64,000 nucleotides of DNA from positions 1,488,001 to 1,552,000 of the forward strand of contig NW_021940918.1 of the NCBI RefSeq assembly GCF_004337985.1. The letters are read 5' to 3'. Position 1 is the first letter of the stretch. Each line of letters opens with the position of its first letter. Position numbers and translations under genes: made by a program. This DNA is from Pyricularia pennisetigena. Its lineage: Eukaryota > Ascomycota > Sordariomycetes > Magnaporthales > Pyriculariaceae. The notes below the pieces were generated by a model that ran no database searches, had not been told where the DNA came from, and worked only from the letters and a program-made list of their open reading frames with translations. Shown piece by piece: positions 21,505 through 32,703 of this stretch.

Positions 21505-23060
21505 TTAAAACTTGATAGCGAAAGATTTCAAGTACTCATAGTGTGGGATATTTGCGTCGACACAGTCCCTGATGATCCTTTGGCCTTCTTCTCCATACTT
21601 CTGACGCCATTCTTCGTCTTCGGATTCCCTGGTCACCGTCTTCTGTTGGTTTCAAAACATCTGTCAGCATGATTCACAGCGCAGCGCTAGGTAACAAAGA
21701 GCAAAAGAATCTATGTTGACTTACGCAGCCGTGTGTACGAGGCTTCAGGTACGTGCTTCCGATAACATCGTCGTGGAAGCCATTCCATTTGGCAAATGCA
21801 TCGAGAGCATACTGCTGATTCTCCGCGTCCTCCCACTTCAGCATTTCAGGACTGTAATCGATGCCGACCTCCTTGCAGAAGGCTTCGATGACCGCTGCCG
21901 GCTTGTCGAGCAGGTCGTCAGCATCCAGGACGGTTATGCTGACACCGCTGCTGTTGGCCGGGGCCGGCTCCCCGGCCTTGTGCGGTCCGATGACGCCCTG
22001 GCTGAGAAGATAATCAAACATGTTGCGGACCTCAATGTAGCCGGCCTCGCTGGGCATGAAGTTCTTGAAACCCGTCTTCTCGTCCAGCGGCGGAATGGTG
22101 CAGCGGTAGTAGGATGGGATGGACCTGCGCGGGTGCCTTATCAGGAAGGTGAAGTGGAACTCGCGCAGTATGGCTAGTGGCATCACGCTGGGGTTTCCGG
22201 GCTCGCTGATGGCATCGGCATGGCCATTGGTGGCAGCGCCGTTAACATGGTTGCCATTGGTAGGTGTACCGTTGACATGGTTGCCATTGGTGGTCGTTCC
22301 ATTCAGATGGTTGCCATTAGTGGCTGTTCCATTTACGTGGTTGCCATTGGTGGCCGCGCCATTGACGCCGTTGGCGGCCTTGCCGTTCTGCAGAGGCTCA
22401 GCAGCGGCAGCCAGCGAAGGGGCAATCCTTGCCGGCTTGCCGTCAGGAGGGCAGAGGTAGTGAGTGATGTCCTTAATGAACAGTCGTTTGCCCTCAGGGA
22501 CCGAAGCCTTCATTTTATCCAACACATCTCCGTAGGTTACGTTGGCGAACCCGCTCTTCAACCTGGCAGCCTCATCCTTCTCGTATCTCTCTGACAGCCT
22601 CTCTGGACCGTAATAGAATGCGTCTCCAAAAGGCTCATGTGCACATTCGAGAATGTCACGCCTGGTCATGAAGACCTAGGTTTTGAGGGTTAGCGCTGAC
22701 CCAGACTCAGTGCGTAACTTCTGGGACCGTGGGCAAGTGTGGTATGCCACTGGGCTGAATTGGGGGGGGGGTTAGGGATTCGGATGACTGTGGGTATTGT
22801 TCCTGAGCACTCATGACCAGGGGGCCATGGCACCCACACCCTGGACAGTCCGCAATAGCTTCCCAGTTTGGGGATTATGTCTTGACGCTTTGCAAGGAAA
22901 CTCGACAACGGTTGGTTTTTGGACAGTGTAGATTGGCGGGTTGTTTGTATAGAATCATAATAATAAAAAAAATTAAAAAATTAAATTTTTGACATACTCT
23001 TTCGAACGCTGTCGAACAAGCCCGAGGATGCGTGGCAACAAAGATAGGCCGAGACGTCAT
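21505..23060 (-). CDS. sulfotransferase-like P-loop protein with NG-rich repeat insert
   Basis: Three exons in transcription order, 23060-22998, 22675-21725 and 21642-21505, make 383 aa. Exon 1 holds the PAPS 5'-phosphosulfate-type P-loop (FVATHPRACSTAFERVF, across the first splice). The 3'-phosphate-type motif FLIRHPRRSIPSYYR sits near residue 190. LECAHEPFGDAFYYGPERLS and FIKDITHYL match a fungal/plant family annotated as sulfotransferase or P-loop hydrolase. The reaction is not established. Between the two motifs is a low-complexity insert of about 50 residues made of ATNGNHVNGT-type decapeptides, coded by a 30-base minisatellite at about 22216-22375. The C-terminal exon codes KTVTRESEDEEWRQKYGEEG and ends SFAIKF. 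The protein is soluble with no targeting signal. The promoter carries a dense AGAGCTTC cluster. Confidence 0.8.
22216..22375. repeat. 30-bp coding minisatellite
   Basis: About five imperfect 30-base units (consensus on + strand ATGGTTGCCATTGGTGGTCG then TTCCATTCAG-like) encode repeated TNGNHVNGTA-type decapeptides in the sulfotransferase-like gene. Units differ by a few substitutions and keep frame, so copy-number change would not break the protein. Confidence 0.85.
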
Positions 23061-23115
23061 GGTGACAACTTCAACAAAAAAAAACAGCGAGTTGCAGAGG
23101 TTCGTAGAGGTTTGC

Positions 23116-23349
23116 AGAGCTTCCAGAGCTTCTATCTTTTCTCCAGTGGACAAGTACTAAAGAGCTGGAAGAGCTTCCGCAATTTTAGCAGAGCTTCCAA
23201 GAGCTTAGTGCGCTAATGGAAAAATCGCAAAATGAGGGGGGGAAACCAAACAGGTGCAAATGTTGACAAGAGGTTCTGCAAATAAAAGACTCGGAGAAGC
23301 TCTTGAAGAATAGGAAGGGAAGAAAGATCGGAACTTGAAGAAGAGCTTC
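23116..23349. promoter_or_regulatory. cluster of AGAGCTTC boxes
   Basis: Exact AGAGCTTC occurs at 23116, 23125, 23170, 23190 and 23342, its reverse complement GAAGCTCT at 23296, and a one-mismatch copy at 23200. They lie 56-290 bases upstream of the sulfotransferase-like ATG. Chance expectation for one 8-mer on both strands in 250 bases is about 0.01. Whether it is a binding-site array or a decayed short tandem repeat cannot be told. Confidence 0.6.
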
Positions 23350-24317
23350 TGACATGATATTTATTAAAAGCTTTTATTTTCGTTCGACGAACCTCTTCCC
23401 CGGCACCCCCTCGTATGTGCCCTATTTTTTTTTTTCAATTCCTGAACCCCCTTCTACTCAGCTTAGCCTGTCAGAAGAGGCCAAGGAAGAGTCTGTTCGC
23501 CCAGAAACTTGGTACACAAGTACCATTGTTGGTACGTGGCGTCTACTTTGTACATGGGAGCGTCCTTTGCCTCATCCGATCTACCTCCTTTCATCTCAGG
23601 AAGGAAAAAGCTAAGCTAACAAGAGGAGGCTACCCACAAAGCCTACATAGTACACTCCATCTGCGGGTATCAGTGGTCCGGTAAAGTACATGGGTTTTCT
23701 CGTACAAAGTACAGTACAAGTAACAGTGGAGGACATGTGAGCATCGGATTCAGTCGGTAAAAAGTCCAACATGTCCGTTGCCACCCTGGTTTAGCTACCA
23801 ATATTAAAGCAGCTCTAGTCTAGCATGTCTCTTTTTTTTTCGACCAACAGCATCCCAGCAATTTTGATAACCGGTCGAAATGGGAAGGCAATGTGCCCAG
23901 CATCCACTGTATTGATCCGAACTCCCACGCTGAGGCATGGGGGCTTTTTCCTGCTTACTGCCTACAAGTACTTTGGTGCCTTAGTTGAAACCAGCCCATA
24001 CTTCAACTGACAAAAAGTGACAACTGCGGAAAAATAAAAAATAAAAAAAAGCTCTGCGCAAACAAAAGTGTTCAGCCCAATTAACGTGGAGCCCCAATGC
24101 ATGATCTAGGTACGTACAGAAAATTACCTAGTGTCGTCATAGTTTCTGCATGTCGCCCCATGCGCCGGCCATTGTGCGTGGGGCCCTTTCTTCGTCCCAG
24201 AACTTGCCAGCCAAAAGCTCCATCTGGACCGACCCTGGGCGGGTCAAGATATTTTACCGCGCCTCTGAGGTCCAACAAACTCGAACCTGCAGGTGCACGC
24301 CGCGCAAGGCACCCGCT

Positions 24318-24368
24318 AAAAAAAAAAAAAAAAAAAAAAAAAACCCTTTTTTTTTTTTTTTTTTTTTT
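24318..24368. repeat. A26-CCC-T22 inverted repeat
   Basis: Twenty-six A, three C, then 22 T: a near-perfect palindrome able to form a 22-bp A:T hairpin with a short loop. It sits in a gene-free spacer. Confidence 0.85.
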
Positions 24369-25504
24369 GCTCATCATTCACCTGCACTGGAGACGGGGGT
24401 TCAGAAATAGTGAGCAGCTAAGAAGGAGTACATTTCCGGGTTATTCGCTTCCTTGGCTGCGGAGCTTTCCAAGCGCCATCATCCCTGAACAGACAAAGAA
24501 GTTTGGCGCGCCGAAGAGGTACAGTGCAACCTTGTATACCTTGGTGTAAAATCCAACTTCATGCGGTACCTTTTTTTCTTGCTTTGATTTGAACCCTGTT
24601 CCGTGTTGCGTCCCGGGCGTCGCGGTCGGCAGTCGGCATGGTTCCGATACACCCGAGACGGAGGGTGCAGGCTGTCAGGAGCTGTCAGGAGCTGTCAATC
24701 TTGAGTCCCCGGCTCGCCGGCTCGGGAACGGGTATCGGGACGGCAAGAATATCAGATGGCCTTTGGAAATGCTCTTTGAAAAAAAAAAAAAAACCTGTGA
24801 AACAAAAACAAATTCAATCGAGACCGGGAAACGTCGTGTCTGTTTGTACGGGCTGACACGCACACAAAAAAGCTAACTCACCCTACTTCAGGGTTTCAAA
24901 ACTAGGTCTGGGTCATAATCGGGAAGTATCTTACGAGTATCCTACTCTTTTCATAACCAGGTGGATAAATTATCGAGGTACCTCGGTCTATTTACCGGGT
25001 ACATCTCGGTACCCAATTTTGACCTCCTCTCCCTCCAGAACCGCATCCATCTTGATGGTATGCCGTTGTGCCAAGCAGTCAGATAAAGTCGCTCAAGTGT
25101 ACATTGTACACCCCTGCAGCAAAACCGCATATACCAAACATCAGCTCCTACACTAGCGTCCACAATTGTCACAGCCTCCCCGCGGCGGGACGACAACTTC
25201 TTGGAAAGAAACATGAACGCGGGGGTCACGGCCCTGATTGGACCCCGTTTAGACTGAGCTATCAACAAACCCTGGCTGTCCCAAGAGGGCAGGAGGTGGA
25301 GCCGCAAATCGGAGAAGCCAAAATGGTATCGAGAGAGGAATGAATGCTGAAGAGGCGCGAACACGGTCAACAAGAGAGACGAAAATAACTTGACCGCCGC
25401 AAGTGATGCGAAGCTCGATGTGCTGCTATTTTAGGGCCATGCCGGTTTTTATATTACTGCAATGCCAGAAAGCTCACATCCATCCCGGTCCCACGCTCCC
25501 AAGA

Positions 25505-28500
25505 TCATTCGTCATCGTCTCCCATCTTAGTGTCTGCAGCCGCGGTGCCATTTTCACCCGGGGTGCCGTCTTCGTCCTCATCTTCGCTTTCGTCGAGCAC
25601 CCGGCCGCCTCTTCGCGACCGTTTGGGACGTGAAGTAGCAGCGCCGTCGTCATCATCGGCATCCCCGCTTGCGCCGCCACTCTTGTCCACATCCATGCGG
25701 TTCTCGTCGTCACTCTGTCTGCCGCCAGCCGCCTCGCCAAGATCTGAGTCTGGTGTAGACAGACGACTGTTATCGAGTTTGCGCTCGGCCCGGTCGAGGG
25801 CATCGTACTCGTCTTCATCCTCATCACTGTCGACAACAATCTCTGCTGACTTGTACTTGGTGCTATGTTCCTTCTTGTTTTGGGTAAGGCGTCGCTTTTT
25901 CTTGGGCTGGCGTTGTTCTGCTTCGGAATCGTCCACGTCTGACTGTTCGTCTTCGGTGGTGGGCTTCTTCTTACGCGATGATCGTCCTCCCTTGGCGCCG
26001 CGTGACTCTCCAGACTTGCCGCCGCCGCCTCCTCCTGCCGCCTTGCGTTTGCGCTTGACCTTCTCGCCCGTCTCTCCGTCGGTCGTCATCTCGGCCTCTT
26101 CCTTGGCCAACTGCTCTCTGTACCTCGCTTCGGCAAGTTCGCGGTCGCGCGCCGCTATGGCTTCACGCTCCTTGCGGATCTTCTCTTGACGTTCACGCTC
26201 TGCCTCGAGCGCTTTTTGCTTCTCCTCCTCACGTCTCCTCAGCTCTGCCTGTCTCAGTTCCAGCGCCGCGGCCAGCTTTTCTTTGTTCTTCTCCTCGTAC
26301 TCTTTCTGGCTAGCAATGGCCCTCTCGAGTTGCTTCCTCTGCGTGTTCCTGGCCATGTTGGCACGCTGCTCGACGTCTTGCTTTGGATAAGGAGTCTGGG
26401 GATGTGCGGCAAGCTCATCCAGAGCCGTGATAGCAGATTCCAGTCCAGTCGCGGCGTCCTGCAATTGCTCAAGTGATCGTTGAGTCTCGCTGAGACCATA
26501 GATAGTGGTAGCGAGCTGGATCTGTACGAAAGCCACGTTGAACTTGAAGTGGACCTGCTCGGGAGCCACATTCAGAGCCTGTCAAATTTACTAAAGTTAG
26601 TTCATGTTCTAAAACAGCTATTGCCCTCAAGTCATCCTTGAAAGATTCGGCAGGTCTCTTCCGTACCTTCTTTGCGCAGTCGAGCGCCTTCATGTAGGCT
26701 TCAAGGTCCCTCTCGGCACGTCCCTTGTTTAGCCACGTCCTGCCCAAGCAGGCAAGAATGCTCGGGTCGTTGGCTTTACCCTCTTTTGCCAAAGCTGCCT
26801 CGTAATTCTCGATTGCCTTTGTGAACTGCTTAAGCTCAGCAAAGATGTGGCCAAGATTGACAAGAACCTGAGCATCCTTGATAGTATCACGGACACTCAA
26901 GAATATCTGCAAAGCGCTCTTGTGGTCTTTCCTGTCCTCAACCAGAGCGATAGCAATGCCTTGAGCGGCATAAGCATTCCGGGGGTCCAGTTGCAGAGCT
27001 TTCTCGAAAAACTCAACTGCTCTACTGTAAGTAGCGCTGCGCCTAGACTTGTCCTGGTCTGTCTCCCGCCGCATCTCCCTCGCGGACATGAGATAAAGGT
27101 TCCCCATGCCCACTAGCGCGTAGCAGTCGTGCTTGTCATAGTGCTGCAGGGTATGCTTGTAGTGCCGCAGTTCCGGGTCCTCGGCAATGTTTGCAGGCCG
27201 TTTCCTCGAGTGAACTTTGCCCAAGTACCATCCGTACAGAGCGCGCACTTCCAAATCTGCAGGATTCTCCTGATACAACTTGGCTACGGCATCTGGACCC
27301 TCCTTCTGAGGGTTTCTCCTCAGCTTGATGTATGCAAGTCTAATCTTTGCGTCCGTATAGTCATCATGACGCTTGAGTAAGCCCTCGTAGACTTCGATGG
27401 CCTGGTCCCATAGGCCACGAGACTCGTAGCTCCGACCAAGATTGAAGCTGATAGTTGTGACCAGCGCGTCTGTGTCCATCTGGTCATCCCCTTCCTGGAT
27501 TCGCATGCAAGCCCCGAGCGCGGCTTCGAACATGTCACTGGCAGCCTCATGCCTTTCGTTCTGGGCGTGGAAGCAGCCAATGTTGTTCAACAACTGCGGC
27601 GGCAGAAGCTTGCGGACAGCGGCCTTCAGCTGCGACTCGTCTTCGATGCCTTGAGGACGATCCGAGTCGGGTATCTGCTCGATTTCCAACTGTTCTACCT
27701 GTTGCAGACACTGCAAAGCCTTGTCCGGATGCTCAGTCTCGTATAGACGTGCCAGGTTCAGGAGTACAGCCGCATCAGGAGTAAGGTTCTTCTTGGTGTC
27801 CTTCCAAGCTGTCCTCACTCCCTCCAGCAGGCTTATGGCCTTCTTGATCTCGGCCGACTTGTCCTCCTTGACATTCGCGTACTGAGTAGCAAAGACCTCC
27901 TCTGCATAAAGAGTTCCAAGCAGAATCATAGCCTCGTAATTGCGCGACTGCTGGATCATCTTTTCGAGCCTCAACTTGGCCTCACCGTAATCCTCCTTGA
28001 CAACAGACAGCTGAGCTACTCCGAACTTCGCGGGCAAATAGCCGCGATCTGGGCCACCTCTGGCATCGTCAGATCGCCGATAGTAGTCGCTCGCCTTTTC
28101 AGTGTCGCCCTGGTAATGTTCTTTGCGTGCCAACAAGTACCAACCATCGCTGGCAATTGCATTCACGTCGGTGTATTGGATGGCTTTGTGTGCCAAGGAG
28201 TCAACGTTGGCGAACGATTTTCTTGACAAAAAGTAGCCAGCAAAGGTTGCGCATGTGAGAGGAAGGTCCTTGCTGAGCTTAAACGACTTTTGTGTGTACT
28301 CTGTCATGGCCTTTTTGTAGAGCCTGATAAACTCTGGGCTGTTGGTAGGGACTTGGCCGCTTTGGTCGAGATAATATAGACCAACGAGTATGTTGGCAAT
28401 CTTGGATTCCGGGTTAATCTCGAGGCAGCGCTCCCATGCTGCCTTAGCATCGTCCTTATGGCCCAGCTGCCAGAAGCAACAGCCGATGCCCAGTCGAGGG

Positions 28501-29258
28501 TCAGGATCGACCATTTCTGGCATCCTGTGGAGCACACCCTGATATCCCGCAAGGGCTTCAGCATACTTTCCAAGCGAAAATTGTGCTCTTGACTTGCCCA
28601 TCAGCGCCAGCATGTTCTTGCCTTGAGAAACGCGCAGCGCATCCTCGAATGACTTCAGGGCCGAACCCAACAGTCCAGCTTTGGCTGCATCCACAGATCC
28701 TGTTTGCCCGGATTTTACAGATGTCTGAAGCGATGCCCTGAGAAGGTAGAGCACACCTTTCGCGAGGAAGAGCGGAGGGAATGCCGGATTGATGCGCGAT
28801 GCTTCGTTGAATGTGGTGTTGGCGAGCTGCAGGTAGTGCTCCTTGGTCTTGACCTCGGAGGCCAGAGCGCCCTCAGGCGCAACCCGAGGGGCTTCCCTGC
28901 TCTTCCATAGGTACATCCAGCATAAACAACTGACAATGCCAAGCTTCTCCCTGGGGTTGTGGTTTTGCATTGCGCTGGCACCGCGGGTTAAAACCTCGAT
29001 AGCGCAGTCGATCTTGTGCAGCTTTGCGTAAGCAAGCGCAACTGCCATCCAATAGGTGCGCGCTGCATTTTCATTCTCGAAAAGGTCGCAAAGATCTGTT
29101 GGGTCGTCGACGAGATCTTCTAGGTTGATCTCGACGGCTTCGTCCTCGTCCTGGACAGGAACGTCGATGGAGGGCGGAACATCGGAGAACCTCTTGCTGG
29201 TAGGATGGCCGGCTGCTACGCTGCCATTGACGTTGCCGTTTCGAGTAGAAGATGCCAT
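25505..29258 (-). CDS. CTR9: PAF1 complex subunit Ctr9 (TPR protein)
   Basis: Exon 1 29258-26667 and exon 2 26578-25505 give 1221 aa. The body is a long array of TPR units (YWMAVALAYAKLHKIDCAIE, ALMGKSRAQFSLGKYAEAL, RNAYAAQGIAIALVEDRKDH, VLVNLGHIFAELKQFTKAIE) spanning roughly residues 60-900. A long charged coiled coil follows (LRQAELRRREEEKQKALEAE), then a Lys-rich and an acidic Ser-rich tail with SDVDDSEAEQ, DSDEDEDEYD and DESEDEDED, matching Ctr9. The Paf1 complex travels with RNA polymerase II and promotes H2B ubiquitination and H3K4/K36 methylation. The single intron joins CAKK to ALNVAPEQVHF. The extreme N-terminus (GNVNGSVAAGHP) is disordered. It is tandem with the upstream membrane-protein gene. 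Confidence 0.94.
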
Positions 29259-29872
29259 CGCGTATTTGAACTGGCTCGTTGGCCGTCGGGATAGATTTTC
29301 AAAGTGATCAATCGAGGAAGTAGCAATAGTGGCCGACGCGCTGTATCTTCACTTGTCTGTCACGTCGGAACCCGCCGGACGACGTGCTCTGCTGCCTGCC
29401 AAGTTCAAACAAGAACCAGCAGTCCGTCAAGAAAGAATACGGAGCATCTCAAACGGCATTAATCGTCTGGAAACGACAATTGTGAAGATTGAAATTGAGG
29501 GAATGATTATATTATGACGCTGCGCGATGCTTAAATATGTCGAGATAATTTTTAGAACGAGGAGTCGCAACGAATCGGCGACTGCAGCTCTGGGCGCGAT
29601 CCCTGTCTGAGCATGGAGCTTAACGTGGGTCTCCTTATTATGTAAGTCATACACACCCCCGGTTAGTATCCGGCTGGGGTCCACCAATGCTCAAGTTCAA
29701 GTGCCACAAGCAAGCTTAATTGCATACCTACGCGAGCTTCTCCAAGTGCAAATGCACGCTTCATTCTTATTACAGGCTAAGATCGGTAGACTTTTAACCA
29801 AGGACTGCTCGGTGGCAACTGCAGATGATAATGTGAAAAGATGTGGCTCATTACTGCTATTCCTCTCGTCTC
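29259..29872. other. CTR9 upstream region / 3' end of membrane-protein gene
   Basis: 614 bases between two minus-strand genes. No further ORF of interest and no obvious TATA box. Confidence 0.45.
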
Positions 29873-32581
29873 TTACTTGTTCTCAACATTATCGTCAGAT
29901 CCACGAAATCGAAAAAACTCAGAGCTATCGCCACTAAGCTTCTTGCGTCCAGGTTTACGACTTGGTGGTTGCAGTAGCATATCTTTGTAAAATCCAACAA
30001 CCTCAGGTGAGCTCTGCACTTCCATGCTATCGGCTTCACCCCGTCCTTGTTTAGAAGAACTTCTGTTTTTGGAGGCCGGTTCGTCTTTGGCGCCTCCTGC
30101 GCTGGATCGATCCGCATCAAATGACATCGCCTCTGTCGTGAATGGTCTCGGGGGCCTCGGTCGGAAGGAGGCAGAATCTGAACCCTCTTGAAAGTCCTCT
30201 GGGTAGATTTCGTGACTACGGTCCCGAAACTAAGTGTTAGCTGCTATTCGAATTACTAGCCCCACATAGTCTGGCACGCCTTGATGACCACCAGACGCAG
30301 TAGGCTTAGATTTCAATGCTTTCTTTTTCATAGGAATTGTGCGTAGATAACTCACCTTTCCCTGTCAAGCATCTCTAGGTTCCGAACTTCGCGGTCCCGG
30401 TTAGCTATTCTTCTGCGGGGAGTATCGATAGAGGCCTCGTCGTTATAAGCCGCACTCTTGGTTGTACTGCTGGATGATGCCCTGGCCTGAGTTGACGTGC
30501 CAAGAGATGCAGTTTCATCTCCGTCATTGTCTACTCGATACAAGACAGGGCGTTCGTCTGTACCAACGCTAACGTCCTGGCAAAGTGGTATCTCTTTTGG
30601 TCGTAAGAACTGTTCTTTCGTCTCTCTCTCAACTCCGACCCCCGAGGTGTCCTTTCTATCACATATCTTGCCACCAGGAAGTACTCGCTTGCTGGCAGAG
30701 ACAGGATAAAGCCTGGCAGATCTTCCGCCAGTCGAATTTAGCTCTGAGCTATCGCCAGATTCACTGATGCCAACTGCTGTTTTTGCCGACCTTGTCAAAG
30801 AGGTAGGAGGCGAGATTGTAATGAGAATCTTGTCAATAGGCTGTTTGTCCGAAGGTTCACGCCGACATCCTTCAATAACCGAGTCCTTGGCTATATCCTT
30901 GACAGTACTCTTAGATGAACTAGGAATCACCTCCGCAGACCCCAATGGTTCTATTCTGGGTGACTTTGACTCGACCGACTTCGCTCTCTCAAAGTGTGCA
31001 AGTATCTTGTCCCGTGAAAACTCATTTATATGAGAGTCATGTGTCAGATATGAGTCCAGAGTCGTATGTGAAGGCAGAGAGCCCAGGTCAGAGAGGTCGA
31101 AATCCGGAGATAATTCAGGCTGAGGTTGTTCCTTGGATGATTTTTGCGAAAGCTTGGTCGAACGCTCTTCTTGTCTCTGGTCGATTGGTGATCCGCCCCT
31201 TTCCCGTGACGTTGGCCGCACATCCTTGCCACTAACAGGGGATCTTTGACTTGCGGAACGATCTTGATCAGGGCTTTCAGTGTGATTCGATGATCGACTA
31301 GATGAACTCCGCGTAGACCGACTTCTTGATCTGTGCGAATCCGAGTCTATTGTAGAAGCTCGACCGACAGTCGTTGGATATCGCCAAACCCACTTTCGCC
31401 ACCACGGGGCGTCTCGGTAAACAGGAGTTTGGGCTGTCTAAGACATATATAAATCAGTAAGATGGTAAAATGAAGAAGATATACCAATTCAATAGGGCAT
31501 TTTCCTTTGACCAACTCACAGGAGCAGTATGGTGGGTTCTAGGTGCTGTTGTCCTCGGTACGTGTGCCCTTGACGGCTTAGCTTGAGCTGTTGTTGTGGC
31601 TGGGAAGGGAGGTTGAAAAGGTTGTACTATTGGTACTACCTCGGGTTCATGCGGCGTCTGAGAGAAATGTGTGGCCTGCAACGGCTGAGACGGCACCATG
31701 GGTGCTGCTGGCGTAGATGCAGGCATGTGTGTGTATGCGGGAGCCATGTATGGCTGGATATATGGGTAGCAGTGTACCATCGGCACTTGACCGAGCTGCA
31801 CACCTGGCATTGCTGTTGGCATTGTGTGTAGTCTATGAGGTATGCGTGACTGTTGGTTATACCATTTTGTTCCCAACTGGTTCATATATAGCATTCTTTG
31901 TTGGTGGGAGATTGTATGACGTTGGTCGCAGAAAGCAGATGGACCATGTTTAGCATTTGTGTGCTCAATCGCTTGATTTGAGGCTAGATTTTGTCTTGCT
32001 GGAGTCGAAATGCTAGGGCCTTGCTTGGTACTTAACTGCGCCCTCTCGCAGCCTTTCACTCCCGGTGGTTGAGGATGTGACAAATCAGGGACTGATGAAC
32101 ATTCCAGAACATAATGCCTGTCATTACGACCTGGATATATCGGGGACTCGCCATCAGATTGAGGTAGCTCTTTGTGAAGCCTAAACACTGTCCCACGTCG
32201 GTTGTCCTTCCTTACGTCTCCTGGATCTCCTGGGGCAAACCGTATTACTGCTGTAGTTTGAGAGGAGCCGAGAGACCTGAGCTCGACCTCAACAATCCCT
32301 GGGTCATCATCCTCATGTTTCTTTGTTAGTGGTTTTCGGCGCCGCCAGAACAAGAACCAGTAGAGAAAGACGAATGTGAGAACGCTCAGGACGATGCTGA
32401 AAATGACACCGAATTGCTGGGACTGTTGCAGGCAATCCCAACCCGAGCATGCTGTGGTATTTGGAGGTGGTTGCGAGTCCTGCCGGGGCAACAACTTGTT
32501 GCGCCCTGGGAGCAAGGGCATTGCAGGCAGTCTCAATGCTTCAAATCCCTGCTCGTGTTCACAGTCAAAGAGAGATGGCAT
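29873..32581 (-). CDS. uncharacterised single-pass membrane protein with long disordered tail
   Basis: Exons in transcription order 32581-31520, 31437-30356 and 30215-29873 encode 828 aa. I do not recognise a family. Residues 1-56 are polar with an NTT glycosylation sequon at 41-43 and two Cys (CSGWDC). Residues 57-79 (FGVIFSIVLSVLTFVFLYWF plus LFW) form one transmembrane helix followed by RRRKP, so the tail should be cytosolic and the N-terminus outside. The remaining ~745 residues are low-complexity: a Pro/Met/Tyr-rich zone near 230-340 (HTMPTAMPGVQLGQVP, HCYPYIQPYMAPAY), SR-rich DSDSHRSRSRSTRSSSSRSS just after splice 1, and a Lys/Arg-rich C-terminus (SRKPGRKKLSG). No signal peptide precedes the helix. 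A TATAAAA lies 116 bases before the ATG, supporting this start. The architecture resembles fungal plasma-membrane sensors or adaptors, but that is inference. Confidence 0.72.
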
Positions 32582-32696
32582 CAAGCGAACATATACGGTT
32601 GGCTTCGACGCCGGTAGCGACGACGATTTTGACTTTGTTAAGCCAGCTGAAGTGAGTGGCAGAGTATGGTATGGGCGCAGGTTAATATTTCCCTTG

Positions 32697-32703
32697 TTTT
32701 ATA
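32697..32703 (-). promoter_or_regulatory. TATAAAA box
   Basis: TATAAAA on the minus strand, 116 bases upstream of the ATG at 32581. The reading frame of the membrane protein is closed by a TAA within this element, which limits any N-terminal extension. Confidence 0.5.

Larger units (their letters stand above)
23061..25504. other. 2.4-kb gene-poor spacer
   Basis: No gene recognised. It contains the AGAGCTTC cluster (23116-23349), a 10-bp tandem GCTGTCAGGA x2.7 at 24671-24697, the A26-CCC-T22 inverted repeat at 24318-24368, and an A14 run near 24780. A 140-codon frame at 24951-25373 on the minus strand has no family resemblance and is not called. Confidence 0.5.

Noticed and set aside
24951..25373. 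140-codon minus-strand frame in the spacer
   Set aside because: No recognisable motif, no sensible start context, and it lies upstream of CTR9's 3' end in a gene-poor region.
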